Positions 26,801 to 35,746 are shown, counted from the first letter of the stretch. The stretch is DNA of 64,000 bases from an uncultured Victivallaceae bacterium (GCA_944392655.1 CALXXL010000006.1:1-64000), one strand, 5' to 3'. Notes: generated from the letters alone by a model not told the origin. Numbers and translations: made by a program.

Positions 26801-27350
26801 TATCCTGGTTCTGGATACTGAAGTATACTCCAACACCGGTGGTCAGGCTTCCAAATCCACCCCGATCGGTGCGGTGGCTCTGTTTGCCAACTCCGGTAAG
26901 CGCCTGACCAAGAAGAACCTCGGCTTCATGTGCATGAGCTACGGCAACGTATATGTTGCCAGCGTATGTATGGGTGCCGACCGCAACCAGACGCTGAAAG
27001 CGATCCGCGAAGCGGAAGCATACAATGGTCCGTCCATCATCATCGCTTACGCTCCGTGTATTGCTCACGGTATCAAGGGTGACATGCGTCAGAGTCAGAA
27101 CGAAGCGAAACGTGCGGTGGAAGCCGGCTACTGGCCGCTCTACCAGTACAATCCGAGTGCGGAAGTACCGTTCACCTGGCAGACCAAGCCTGCAACCGGC
27201 AGCTTCCAGGACTTCATCCGCAGTGAACGTCGTTACGCCTCACTGCAGAAGACCGCTCCTGATGCCGCAGAAGCCCTCTACGCCAAGGCGGAAGAAGATA
27301 ACAACCGCCGCATGGACTTCTACAAGAAGCTGGGCGAAATAATGAAGTAA
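23829..27350 (+). CDS. nifJ: Pyruvate:ferredoxin (flavodoxin) oxidoreductase
   Basis: A 1173-residue single-chain PFOR that oxidises pyruvate to acetyl-CoA and CO2, reducing ferredoxin. The N-terminus TIDGNYAAAYVAYAFSEV is the pyrimidine-binding domain I. Two [4Fe-4S] motifs lie near residues 687 (CIQCNQCSMACP) and 743 (CTGCGVCIEACP). A cysteine motif GACAGCGETPY follows. The thiamine diphosphate motif GDGWAYDIGYGG is near residue 967, followed by NTGGQASK. All domains are in the usual order. I choose ATG 23829, since the upstream in-frame ATG at 23811 has no ribosome site. Codon use looks biased like a highly expressed gene. It is a key fermentation enzyme and needs anoxic conditions. Confidence 0.97.
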   Translation: MGKKMQTIDGNYAAAYVAYAFSEVAAIYPITPSSTMGEYADTWASQGLKNMFGEKVEVAEMQSEAGAAGAVHGSLNAGALTTTFTASQGLLLMIPNMYKIAGEMIPTVFHVSARALAAQSLSIFGDHSDVMSCRATGFAMTSAASIQETHDLAIVAHLSTLESRIPFLSFFDGFRTSHEIQKIELLDYEDMKSMLDMKYVEEFRNRAMRPEAPFAKMAAQNPDVYFQGRESTNQIYADLPAIVQKNMDKLAAITGRKLHLFDYVGAPDADKVIIAMGSGCETIEETVDYLTAKGEKVGLLKVRLYRPFAADVFVKALPASVKRVAVLDRCKEPGSLGEPLYLDVAAALAKSDVKVIGGRFGLASKEFTPSMVNAIFQHLAGKCTHNFTVGINDDVTYLSLPVTETIITEPADATCCMFWGLGADGTVGSNKNSIKIIGDNTKKYVQAYFVYDSKKSGGITVSHLRFGDTPIKSQYTVTSPNFVACHNAAYIGRYDMLAGIREGGTFLLNSEIPADKVFESFTRDMQETIIKKKINVYTIDALKISQEAGLGARINTVMQVCFFKLANIIPVDEAIGYIKKAIKKTFAKKGEEIINKNITCVDNALAHLQKVEVPASLDGVACVEPAVLIGDDAGDFAVKLMKPILHQKGDEIPVSAMSIDGTMPIGTSRLEKRGIAPMVPKWDPSKCIQCNQCSMACPHAVIRPKLMTEADLAGAPATFVTVDAKGVKEPNLKYRLQVYIEDCTGCGVCIEACPAKEKAISFSHLTDERAAGQRDNEKFFEALPDNVLGGLQPNTVKASQFLMPHFEFSGACAGCGETPYVKLVSQLFGDRMVVANATGCSSIYGGSFPSLPYCKNKKGCGPAWANSLFEDNAEFGYGMRLAIDNNRKQLRRNVEEALALPIDADLKKALEAALSTWDKVDDEAKANQAAVKAALAKVKPCEQYKDLIAKIAELADYFVDKSLWIIGGDGWAYDIGYGGLDHVVAQNRNVNILVLDTEVYSNTGGQASKSTPIGAVALFANSGKRLTKKNLGFMCMSYGNVYVASVCMGADRNQTLKAIREAEAYNGPSIIIAYAPCIAHGIKGDMRQSQNEAKRAVEAGYWPLYQYNPSAEVPFTWQTKPATGSFQDFIRSERRYASLQKTAPDAAEALYAKAEEDNNRRMDFYKKLGEIMK

Positions 27351-27379
27351 TAAAGTTTGTAACAAACTTACAACTTCCA

Positions 27380-27414
27380 AACCGGCCGCGTTTTTACACG
27401 CGGCCGGTTTTTTT
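27380..27414 (+). terminator. nifJ terminator
   Basis: An 11-bp stem AACCGGCCGCG / CGCGGCCGGTT with an 8-base loop is followed by a T run, 30 bp after the nifJ stop. Confidence 0.9.
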
Positions 27415-27426
27415 ATTGTATAAAAA

Positions 27427-27467
27427 TAAAAAAAAAGACAAAACCGGCATCAAGCATGGTCTTGTCT
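27427..27467 (-). terminator. parC terminator
   Basis: Minus-strand stem AGACAAGACC / GGTTTTGTCT with one mismatch and a 12-base loop, then a long T run. It lies downstream of the parC stop at 27501. Confidence 0.7.
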
Positions 27468-27500
27468 GAAATTAAAAAACGATAAAATATTATATAGCCG

Positions 27501-30104
27501 TCAGAAGCCGAATTCCGGCTGAATTATGCCGAAATCATTGTCATCATGATCATCATCTTTACCGGCAGAGCTTTTCTCATCCGTTTCTGCGTTATTCCCG
27601 GCAGAAGCAGAAGAAGCGGTCTCATCCTTTCCGGATTTAGCTGTTCTCCTGACACGGCGGCGTTTTTCAGGTTCCGGAGCCGGTGCGTCAAGAAGCGGTT
27701 CCGGCTCGGGTATGAGTTCATTGCCCTCCCCTTCTGCGCGGTTTTCCGCCGGCTCAGGTTCAGTAGTCTCCGGGACAGCATCAGCCGCATCTGTTTCATC
27801 TGGTACAGGATCGGATGTTTCCGGAACCTTACTGTCTTCAGAAGCTTCGGCATCATCTGCCGCCTCCGCATCCGGAATTTCTGCGCTGTCGGCATCATCC
27901 CTGTCCGGAGATTCCGCGGCGGAATTTTCCATTCCCTGCGCCTGCTCTTCTCCACCGTCCTCTGCTGTTTCCGCGACGGTGTCATCAATCTCCTGAGTTG
28001 CGGTACCATCTGTCCCTGATTCATCATCTGAATCATTGATCTCTTCGGTTGCCGCTCTCTTTTTAAGCTCTTCCAGCTCTTCTTCGGTAAGATAGCGGAC
28101 AAAAGTTATCTTGCTGATATTGTTGCCGATTAAAATTCCGCGCGCCTTCGGGCTGCGCTGCGGCAGTTCCATCAGATTAATTTCAACCGGCGGCTTACGA
28201 CCGTCAAACTTCAGCTGATATATGGCATCCGCCCGTGGCGTAAGCAACTCAAGCCGGCACTTTTCCGGACAGAGCATATACTCGCGGTCAGTTATAAATT
28301 TGGATATAATTGATCGTTTGCCGTAGAATTTGCCGCTCTTCTGATCCTTGTAGATCACTCCGAAATCCAGCTCGGAATCCTGCTTCCGGAACTCATACAG
28401 CCGGTCGATAAATATCTTATCCGGAATATTGATGATTTTATAACGCCCGGAACGCTGAACGCATAACAGCTGGTCAAACTCGCTGACCATCACAGAGTCT
28501 TCGCTCTTAACCTGAGTGCCGATGTAGCAGTTTTTGCGGTCCCAGCCAACTTTGATATTACTCAGTGCCGCCGCCTTGCGGTCGATCTTTTCCAGCTTTT
28601 CAATCTCGGTACGGCGCGGGAAATTCGCTCCATAGCGGTTTAACAGATCAGTCAGATAATTTTTTGCGTAATCAGTCAGATTTTTCAAATTATGTCTGAT
28701 TTCAGCAATTTTACGTTCGATCTCCCGTAGCTCCTGCTGGTTCTTTTCAATATCGAAACGGCTGATTCTGCGTACCGGCAATGCCAGAAGTTTATCGATA
28801 TCATCGTTGGTAATATCGCGCCGGACCAGCTCCCGGAACGGCGCGAGTCCGGCGTGAACTTCGGCATACTCCTCTTCCTGGGATTTGCACTCTTCAATCC
28901 TCTTATATATCCGGTTTTCAAAGAATATCTGCGCCAGAGTTTTGGCATGAAAAAGTTCATTCTGCCGGTTCAGTGCAATCTCCAACTCTCTTTGCAGATG
29001 CTCAAGCAGCTTTTCCGTATTGCGGTGTATAACCCCGGTAACGCTCATCACCGCCGGCCGGTTCTCACGGATTACCGTTAGATTGGCGGAGATCGTAACC
29101 GCGCAGTCGGTATACATGTACAAAGCCTGCAATGCCTTCTGCGGATCGTAACCACGCATCGGCACAATTTCAATCTCCACCTCTTTGGCGGTATAATCAT
29201 TGACTGAAGCAATTTTGATTTTGCCTTTTTCGGCCGCCTTTTCAATGGAGGCAATCAGACTTTCAGTAGTGGTGGAGGCCGGAATTTCACGGATGATCAA
29301 TCTCCGCCCGTCCAGCTCGATTTTTGCACGCAGAGTTATTTTGCCGTTACCGTCATTGTATTCGCTGACGTCCATCAGCCCGCCCTGCAGAAAATCCGGA
29401 TAAAGCTCAAACGGCCGGTTTTCAAGCACGGCGATCTGCGCCTCCAGCAGCTCGCAGAAGTTGTGCGGCATAATCTTGGTCGCCATCCCTACAGCGATCC
29501 CGTCCGCCCCAAGCATTAACAGCGAAGGAATTTTAACCGGCAGCACCACCGGCTCCATGTGCCGCCCGTCGTAGGTATCCACAAGTTCAGTGATGTCGTC
29601 GTTAAAAAGTACCTCCCGCGCCAGAGGCGCCAGTCCGCACTCAATATAACGGGAGGCCGCCGCCGCACTGCCGGTAATGATATTGCCGAAATTACCCTGT
29701 TTTTCAATAAAATACTCTTTGTTGGCCAGCACCACCAGCGCATCCTTGATTGAGGCATCGCCGTGCGGATGATACTTACCCATCACTTCGCCGACGACAA
29801 ACGCCGCCTTGTGAGTACGCCCGTCATCAACCTTGTGCATCGCCCAGAGTATCCGGCGTTGAACCGGCTTCAAGCCGTCGTCCACATCCGGAATCGCCCG
29901 GTCCTTGATTACATAGGAGGCGTATTCGAGGAAGTTGCGGTCCACCATCGAGTGGAAATACTGATTAACCGCCGCGCTCTTGTCCGCCTCACGCTCGCCC
30001 TCGCCTAACGCCTCGATCTCATCCGGCGGCAGAACTGCGGAATCCGGCATCGCGCTATCTGTTTCCGGAGTCGCGTCTTTCATATTTTCATTATTATCAC
30101 TCAT
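27501..30104 (-). CDS. parC: DNA topoisomerase IV subunit A with acidic tail
   Basis: An 867-residue type IIA topoisomerase A subunit. The breakage domain has DGLKPVQRRILW and the catalytic tyrosine in AAASRYIE. The C-terminal beta-propeller part is truncated relative to GyrA and lacks the GyrA box, so I call it a ParC, decatenating type. The last 180 residues, about 686-867, are an acidic low-complexity region (TEEINDSDDE start) broken by a basic patch KRRRVRR. The start codon overlaps the parE stop by 8 bp, so the two are translated together. Tail function is not known. Confidence 0.87.
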   Translation of the reverse strand: MSDNNENMKDATPETDSAMPDSAVLPPDEIEALGEGEREADKSAAVNQYFHSMVDRNFLEYASYVIKDRAIPDVDDGLKPVQRRILWAMHKVDDGRTHKAAFVVGEVMGKYHPHGDASIKDALVVLANKEYFIEKQGNFGNIITGSAAAASRYIECGLAPLAREVLFNDDITELVDTYDGRHMEPVVLPVKIPSLLMLGADGIAVGMATKIMPHNFCELLEAQIAVLENRPFELYPDFLQGGLMDVSEYNDGNGKITLRAKIELDGRRLIIREIPASTTTESLIASIEKAAEKGKIKIASVNDYTAKEVEIEIVPMRGYDPQKALQALYMYTDCAVTISANLTVIRENRPAVMSVTGVIHRNTEKLLEHLQRELEIALNRQNELFHAKTLAQIFFENRIYKRIEECKSQEEEYAEVHAGLAPFRELVRRDITNDDIDKLLALPVRRISRFDIEKNQQELREIERKIAEIRHNLKNLTDYAKNYLTDLLNRYGANFPRRTEIEKLEKIDRKAAALSNIKVGWDRKNCYIGTQVKSEDSVMVSEFDQLLCVQRSGRYKIINIPDKIFIDRLYEFRKQDSELDFGVIYKDQKSGKFYGKRSIISKFITDREYMLCPEKCRLELLTPRADAIYQLKFDGRKPPVEINLMELPQRSPKARGILIGNNISKITFVRYLTEEELEELKKRAATEEINDSDDESGTDGTATQEIDDTVAETAEDGGEEQAQGMENSAAESPDRDDADSAEIPDAEAADDAEASEDSKVPETSDPVPDETDAADAVPETTEPEPAENRAEGEGNELIPEPEPLLDAPAPEPEKRRRVRRTAKSGKDETASSASAGNNAETDEKSSAGKDDDHDDNDFGIIQPEFGF

Positions 30105-31920
30105 AAAGCGGCAGCTCCAGATTGTTCATAATATATTCGCGCCTTACCGGCGTATTGTTCCCCATGTAAAAGGAGAGAATTTCAGGAACATTGCGCATAT
30201 TGTCCAGCGTCACCGGCAGGAGTTTGATGTCCTCGCCGATAAACTCGCCGAAATCATCCGGAGATATCTCTCCCAGCCCTTTGAACCGGGTGATTTCAGC
30301 CGATTTACCCAGTCTCTTCACCGCTTCATCCCGTTCGGCGTCGCTGTAACAGTAGACCGGTTTGCCCTTCTTCAGCCGCACCCGGTAGAGCGGAGTCTCC
30401 AGTACAAACAAGTGTCCGTGCATTACCAGCTGATCGAAAAAGCTCAGAAAATAGGTCATTAAAAGATTGCGGATATGCATCCCGTCCACATCGGCATCGG
30501 TGGCGATGATGACTTTGTCGTAACGCAAATTGTCAATGTCATTTTCAATATCCAGCGCCTGCATGATAAACAGCAGCTCATCGTTGGAATAGATTTTATC
30601 CCGTTTTTCGCCGAATACGTTCAAGGGTTTCCCCTTTAATGCAAAAATCGCCTGAGTATTTACGTTGCGGCACTTTTCCAGCGAACCGGCGGCGGAATCC
30701 CCCTCGGTCAGGAAAATCATGGTTTCCGGCACCGGCTCGCCTTTTTTGCCTTTATCGCCGCGGTGCAGTTTGCAATCTTTAAGTTTGGGAATCCGCAAAG
30801 AGGTCTTCTTCACCGCCTCGCGGGATTTCTTCTTAGCCTCCTGAATCTGACGGTGCAGCTGTTCATTGCGGATAACTTTGTCCACCAGAATATCGGCCAC
30901 CTCGCGGTTGCGGTGGAGAAAGTCCTCAACCGCAGTCTTGACCGCTTCGACAATCGGCCATTTGACGTCGGTATTGCCCAGCTTGTTTTTGGTCTGCGAC
31001 TCGAATACCGGGTCTTTAAGTTTTATCGCTATCGCCCCCGCCATCCCGTCGCGCACTTCGTCGGCCTTATATGATTTGCCGGTATAGGCGTTGATCGCCT
31101 TCAACACCCCCTCTTTAAAAGCGGAGAGATGGGTGCCGCCGTCATTGGTGTACTGCCCGTTGACGAACGAATAGGAGATCTCCCCGTAATTGTTGCTGTG
31201 GCTCAGAGCGAATTCAATCGTCTTGCTTTTATAGGATATAATATCGTACAGACAATCCTCACCGCATTCGGCCTCCAGCAGATCTTTCAAACCGTTCTGG
31301 GAATAGAAGCGGTTGCCGTTGAAATAGATGCTAAGTCCGCTGTTCAAATAGGCGTACATCCACATCCGGCGCTCAATATATTCCGGCTTAAACACATAAT
31401 TGGGAAAAAGTTTGCCGTCCGGAATAAAACTTATGCAGGTACCGTTCTTATCGTCGCATTCGCCTTCGCGTTCGGCAACAAGTTCGCCGCGACAAAACTC
31501 GGCCTCTCTGAACTTACCTTCGCGCACGGTTCTGGCAATAAAAAGTTCGGAAAGCGCATTGACCGCCTTGGTACCGACGCCGTTCAAGCCTACCGAAAAC
31601 TGGAATACATCGTCATTATATTTCCCGCCGGTATTCATTACGGAAACGCATTCAACCAGTTTTCCCGGCGGAATACCGCGGCCGTAGTCGCGCACGGTAA
31701 CGAGATTATTCTCCAGTTTGACGTCGATTCTGCGGCCAGCGCCCATGATAAATTCGTCGATACTGTTATCGATTATCTCTTTGAGCAGGATATATATACC
31801 GTCATTCGGATTGGAACCGTCGCCCATGCGCCCGATATACATACCGGGGCGGAGACGGATATGCTCCAGCGAGCTTAAGGTTTTAATTTTTGATTCGTCG
31901 TACTTAACTGCTTCTGCCAT
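30097..31920 (-). CDS. parE: DNA topoisomerase IV subunit B
   Basis: A 607-residue ATPase subunit. The GHKL ATP site shows as LRPGMYIGRMGDG and ELIDNSIDEFI-type residues (IIDNSIDE), with YGRGIP and VGLNGVGTK. The toprim metal site is TEGDSAAG and DADVDGMHIRNLL. It pairs with the ParC above, gyrase-like arrangements being excluded by the partner's lack of a GyrA box. ATG 31920 follows AGGA at good spacing. A longer in-frame start at 31971 would add an unlikely lead. A hairpin with 11-bp arms lies 36 bp upstream of the start. Confidence 0.9.
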   Translation of the reverse strand: MAEAVKYDESKIKTLSSLEHIRLRPGMYIGRMGDGSNPNDGIYILLKEIIDNSIDEFIMGAGRRIDVKLENNLVTVRDYGRGIPPGKLVECVSVMNTGGKYNDDVFQFSVGLNGVGTKAVNALSELFIARTVREGKFREAEFCRGELVAEREGECDDKNGTCISFIPDGKLFPNYVFKPEYIERRMWMYAYLNSGLSIYFNGNRFYSQNGLKDLLEAECGEDCLYDIISYKSKTIEFALSHSNNYGEISYSFVNGQYTNDGGTHLSAFKEGVLKAINAYTGKSYKADEVRDGMAGAIAIKLKDPVFESQTKNKLGNTDVKWPIVEAVKTAVEDFLHRNREVADILVDKVIRNEQLHRQIQEAKKKSREAVKKTSLRIPKLKDCKLHRGDKGKKGEPVPETMIFLTEGDSAAGSLEKCRNVNTQAIFALKGKPLNVFGEKRDKIYSNDELLFIMQALDIENDIDNLRYDKVIIATDADVDGMHIRNLLMTYFLSFFDQLVMHGHLFVLETPLYRVRLKKGKPVYCYSDAERDEAVKRLGKSAEITRFKGLGEISPDDFGEFIGEDIKLLPVTLDNMRNVPEILSFYMGNNTPVRREYIMNNLELPLYE

Positions 31921-31955
31921 CTTTTTTATCCTGTAATAGCTAAATTTAACGCCGA

Positions 31956-31986
31956 AACCGGATTTTTTCAAGTAGAAAATCCGGTT
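31956..31986. repeat. Inverted repeat upstream of parE
   Basis: AACCGGATTTT and AAAATCCGGTT form an 11-bp perfect stem with a 9-base loop. No T tract follows on either strand, so it is not a terminator. It could be an operator or a 5'-leader hairpin of the parE transcript. Confidence 0.5.
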
Positions 31987-32124
31987 AAAGCGGCTCTTCT
32001 TTTTATATAATTAAAGAAACCGTCCGGCCAGGAGGAGTGTTCATTAATCTGTTCAAGTTTTATCTCATTAAAAAAGCGCTGAAAAAGTTATTCGTACAAA
32101 TATTTTTTTCCAGCTTATTACGAC

Positions 32125-32153
32125 TTGACTTTTGAAAAACGTCATATTAGATT
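32125..32153 (+). promoter_or_regulatory. Promoter candidate for the EIIA-CBS gene
   Basis: TTGACT, 17 bp, TAGATT, 49 bp before ATG 32203. The -10 is weak. Confidence 0.35.
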
Positions 32154-32202
32154 ACCCGTAAGTTTTTGTATGGTTTTAATTTACCGGAAGGAAACACGCT
32201 TT

Positions 32203-33126
32203 ATGAACGACATGAGCTCATTTGATTTCTGCAATTATCTGGCAGAAGGGAACATCATCTGTCAAACCCCGGTCAAAACCGGCGAAGAGATCATCACTAA
32301 ACTGGCCGAACGGTTGGCATTCAATACCGCCGGGCTTAACAAAGATGAAATTCTGGAAAAAGTTCACGAGCGTGAGGCGCTGATGCCTACGGTGGTCGCC
32401 CCCGGGCTGGCCATACCGCACGCCAGGATGAGCAATGTCGAAAACCTTCTCATTGCCGTTGCCACCAGCGAAAACGGTATCGACTTCAATACTCCGGAAA
32501 TGGGGCCGGTAAGAGTGGTGGCGCTGATTGTCACTCCGGCGGACGACCCGGGACTGCATTTGCAGGTAGTTGCGGCACTGGCAAAGATGCTGCTAAATCC
32601 GGAGATGGTAATAAAAATGTCCAAACTGGAGAGTCCGGGAGCGATTATTGATTTCTGCTGCGACTCAAAAATGGAGCTGCCGGCCTATCTGCGGGTGCGG
32701 GATCTGATGGACCGCAATCCGGTGATCCTTTATGAGAGCGATACTCTCAACACCTGCATCGCCACAATTGCCGCCAACCATGTGGATGAAATTCCGGTAC
32801 TGGATGAGGAAGGGGATTTGCGCGGAGTGGTTTCGGCGCACGACATCTTGCGCTTCAGTCTGCCGGAACACATATTGTGGATGGATGACTTAACTCCGAT
32901 TCTCCGCTTCCAGCCGTTCGCTGAAATGCTGAAAAACGCGCAGGATACCAAACTGGCTGACTTCATGCGTGAAAGTTTTGAGTCGATCGACGAGGATGCT
33001 CCGGCAGTACAGCTGGTCAAACTCTTTATCGTCTCAAAAGCAAAACAGGTTATCGTAACCAACGCCGGGCGTTTCTCCGGAGTGGTTAAGATGGATTCGG
33101 TAATAAGAGATTTGTTCTGGGCGTAA
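32203..33126 (+). CDS. PTS EIIA (Ntr/fructose-type) fused to CBS pair
   Basis: A 307-residue regulatory protein. Residues about 1-150 are a PTS EIIA domain of the fructose/PtsN type. The phosphorylatable histidine is in GLAIPHAR. The rest is a tandem CBS pair (VRDLMDRNPV, DEIPVLDEEGDLRGVV, VVKMDSVIRD) that normally binds adenine nucleotides. AAGGA precedes ATG 32203. The next gene, 35 bp on, encodes an ion permease, so the protein probably controls transport in response to phosphorylation and nucleotide charge. No EI or HPr gene is in the window. The target is inferred from position. Confidence 0.85.
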   Translation: MNDMSSFDFCNYLAEGNIICQTPVKTGEEIITKLAERLAFNTAGLNKDEILEKVHEREALMPTVVAPGLAIPHARMSNVENLLIAVATSENGIDFNTPEMGPVRVVALIVTPADDPGLHLQVVAALAKMLLNPEMVIKMSKLESPGAIIDFCCDSKMELPAYLRVRDLMDRNPVILYESDTLNTCIATIAANHVDEIPVLDEEGDLRGVVSAHDILRFSLPEHILWMDDLTPILRFQPFAEMLKNAQDTKLADFMRESFESIDEDAPAVQLVKLFIVSKAKQVIVTNAGRFSGVVKMDSVIRDLFWA

Positions 33127-33160
33127 ATCAGCTAATTATTCAGGAAAAGGAAGATATATT

Positions 33161-34849
33161 ATGCATGACGAAGAAGGTTCAGTGGAGCTCTCAACCAAAT
33201 CGATGTTGTGGCGTTTCTTTATTATGATTGCGGTATCCGGCGGAGCCGGGGTACTGGGGTGTGTTTCCGGTGCGCTGGAGATGCACCAGGCTACGGCATG
33301 CGGCGTATTTTTAGCGATTATATTCGGGACTCTGTTTTTCTGGAATTTCCGTCTGGCAATTGCTTTTCTGGGATTGTCGGTGCTTATTTTCACCAACTCG
33401 CTCAATATCGCCAGATTTGTCACCTCGTCCTCGCTCGAGGTGATTCTATTTCTCGTGGGTATGATGATTATTGTCGGCGCACTGCGGGATCTGGGGTTCT
33501 TCACCTGGGTGGTGCAGCTGATCGTTTCAATGCCGAAAATATCCGGGCGCAAATTCATCGCCTGTACCGCGTTCGCCTCGGCGCTGCTGGCCTGCGCGGT
33601 GGATGAAGTAACCTCGATTATCTTCGTATCGACCCTGATCTTTCAGGTGTGCGACCGGCTTAAGCTCAACCCCCTCCCCTATATCATGATCTGCGTACTC
33701 GCCACCAATGTGGGAAGCGCGGGAACAATGATGGGGAACCCGGTGGGGATTTTCATCGGTACCAAAGCCGGATTGACCTTTATCGACTTTATGATATGGG
33801 CATTTCCGTTGATGATTATCTCGTTGCTGGCCACGATTGCCCTCACTATGTTCTACTTCCGTAAGGATCTGCGGCTGTTTGATAAACATTTGCAGGACCG
33901 CATCGCCAAAAATCTCAGCCTCGCCCCGGTGGTCGACGTACCATACAAGCAGGGATTGCTGCTGCTGATTGTAACAATATGCGTAATCGCCTCGCATCAC
34001 CAGCTGGAACAGCTGTTCGGGCTGGAAAAGAACAGCATTCTTTTAATCGCGCCCCTGATCTGTTCCGGTATCGTAATGATTATCAAGCGCAACCGGGCGC
34101 GCCACTATGTTGAACGGGAAGTCGACTGGTGGACACTGCTCTTCTTCATGCTGCTCTTCGCGGTGGCGGGTACAGTGCAGTACACCGGGGTTGACCGGGT
34201 AATGGCCGACTATTTCACCAGTATATGCGGTACAAGTCACGGAGCGCTGGTACCATTCATCTTAATGTCCTCGGCCATCGGTTCGGCTTTTGTGGATAAC
34301 GTTATTTTTGTCGCGGCATTCAGTCCGGTAATTGAGCAGTTGTCGCTGACGTTAAAGGATCTTCCGTTGTGGTGGGCGCTGCTCTTCGGAGCCTGTTTCG
34401 GCGGCAATATCACCATGATCGGCAGTACCGCCAACATTGTAGCATTGGGTATGCTGGAAAGAAAGAGTCACATTCATGTAAGTTTCTTCCAGTGGCTGAA
34501 AGTCGGCTTTATTTCAGCGTTGCTGGCGGCGGCAATCGCCTGGGCGGGGATTATGCTATGTTCGCCTCTGATGCCGGACAGATATGTCGCGTTGCCGGAG
34601 GACTCATTTGATGCCGGAAAAGGATTGAATTTTGACGAAAAAATGGTAATTATTAACGCCCGTCTTGGCGAAAACGGTCTCATGACGGAAAGTGAAAATC
34701 AGGAGTACAACATTACCCCGCAACTGCCGGAAGGCGCAGATCCCGGCACCGGACTGCGTTCCTATTACGGCGTAATCTCCGGTTCTCCGGAAAACGGGTA
34801 TACTCTTAAAGTTGATCAAATTGCGGAGAAAGGCGCAAGGGCGCATTAA
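33161..34849 (+). CDS. ArsB/NhaD/SLC13-type ion permease
   Basis: A 562-residue membrane protein of the ion transporter superfamily. About eleven hydrophobic spans are seen. The two inverted halves each carry a hairpin motif: GNPVGIFIG in the first and GSTANIVALG in the second. DEVTSIIF and DNVIFVAAFSP are typical of NhaD and ArsB relatives. A hydrophilic C-terminal tail of about 75 residues follows. The cargo may be Na+/H+, an arsenite-like anion, or a dicarboxylate, which I cannot decide. It lies behind the EIIA-CBS gene and 2 bp before trmO. Confidence 0.82.
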   Translation: MHDEEGSVELSTKSMLWRFFIMIAVSGGAGVLGCVSGALEMHQATACGVFLAIIFGTLFFWNFRLAIAFLGLSVLIFTNSLNIARFVTSSSLEVILFLVGMMIIVGALRDLGFFTWVVQLIVSMPKISGRKFIACTAFASALLACAVDEVTSIIFVSTLIFQVCDRLKLNPLPYIMICVLATNVGSAGTMMGNPVGIFIGTKAGLTFIDFMIWAFPLMIISLLATIALTMFYFRKDLRLFDKHLQDRIAKNLSLAPVVDVPYKQGLLLLIVTICVIASHHQLEQLFGLEKNSILLIAPLICSGIVMIIKRNRARHYVEREVDWWTLLFFMLLFAVAGTVQYTGVDRVMADYFTSICGTSHGALVPFILMSSAIGSAFVDNVIFVAAFSPVIEQLSLTLKDLPLWWALLFGACFGGNITMIGSTANIVALGMLERKSHIHVSFFQWLKVGFISALLAAAIAWAGIMLCSPLMPDRYVALPEDSFDAGKGLNFDEKMVIINARLGENGLMTESENQEYNITPQLPEGADPGTGLRSYYGVISGSPENGYTLKVDQIAEKGARAH

Positions 34850-34851
34850 AA

Positions 34852-35658
34852 TTGAATAAACATCAGGAATCGGTCGAGCTCAAGGCCATTGGGCTCGTCC
34901 ACACCCGCGAGAGATACCGTTACGAAGCGCCGCGGCAATCGGTTTTCGCCAGCAATGAAGGATGGATTGAGTTGCTGCCGGACTATAACTTTGAAGCGGC
35001 GCTGGAAGATCTCAGCGGCTTTGAGCGGATATGGGTAATATTTAAATTTCATCTGAATGAGACGTGGAATCCCAAAGTATCGCCGCCGGTGATATCACCG
35101 GCCGGGCGGAAAGTCGGCGTGTTCGCCAGCCGTTCCCCGCACCGGCCGAATCCTATCGGGATGAGCTGCGTCGAACTTACCGGAGTGGAAAAGCGCCGGA
35201 TTTATATCCGCAATTTTGACATGCTGGACGGCACGCCGGTTTTTGACATCAAGCCGTATATTCCGGCGGTTGACGCGTTCCCCGGCTCCGCCGCCGGCTG
35301 GGTGGATGAAACGGCAAAATGTACCTGGCAGATCAATTATTCTCCATTATTTATGGAGGAGTGCAACTTTATTATCTCGCAAGGCGGCATTAATCTTGAA
35401 AATTTCTGCCGTATTCAGCTGGCGGTTGAACCGCTCAATGCCAGAAGAAAGCGCATCAATATCATAAGCGATGGAGTGTGCGACATCGCCTGCCGCACCT
35501 GGCGGATAAGATTCGAATTCGATCAGCACGCCCGGCAAATACAGGTATTAAAAATATATTCAGCCTATACGGCAGAGGAGCTCTTGCCTGATGCACCGGA
35601 CAAATATGGCGACAAACCACTGCACCGGCTGTTCAACGACAAATACTCCGGGTGGTAA
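34852..35658 (+). CDS. trmO: tRNA (t6A37) N6-methyltransferase
   Basis: TrmO (TsaA family) methylates N6-threonylcarbamoyladenosine at position 37 of tRNA(Thr). It has about 268 residues. The domain starts VELKAIGLVHT at residue 8. The signature RKVGVFASRSPHRPNPIGMS and GTPVFDIKPYIP are conserved. The C-terminal region of about 100 residues (LEKINYSP-type domain) is also usual. The start is a TTG, required by the close domain boundary, with a weak ribosome site. The gene follows the permease by 2 bp, so translation is probably coupled. Confidence 0.88.
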   Translation: MNKHQESVELKAIGLVHTRERYRYEAPRQSVFASNEGWIELLPDYNFEAALEDLSGFERIWVIFKFHLNETWNPKVSPPVISPAGRKVGVFASRSPHRPNPIGMSCVELTGVEKRRIYIRNFDMLDGTPVFDIKPYIPAVDAFPGSAAGWVDETAKCTWQINYSPLFMEECNFIISQGGINLENFCRIQLAVEPLNARRKRINIISDGVCDIACRTWRIRFEFDQHARQIQVLKIYSAYTAEELLPDAPDKYGDKPLHRLFNDKYSGW

Positions 35659-35687
35659 ATCACGGAATTAATCGTTTGAAAAAACGG

Positions 35688-35716
35688 TTGAAAACGACCG
35701 GTTTTTGATATATATT
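35688..35716 (+). promoter_or_regulatory. Promoter of the GlpA-like operon
   Basis: TTGAAA, 17 bp, TATATT, 31 bp before the ATG at 35747. Confidence 0.65.
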
Positions 35717-35746
35717 ATTCAGTTATATCAAAAGAAGGATGGATGT

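Noticed and set aside
32581-32600. Sigma-54-like TGGCAAAGATGCTGCT in the EIIA-CBS gene
   Set aside because: It lies inside a coding region with no downstream gene to serve and the -12 box is poor.
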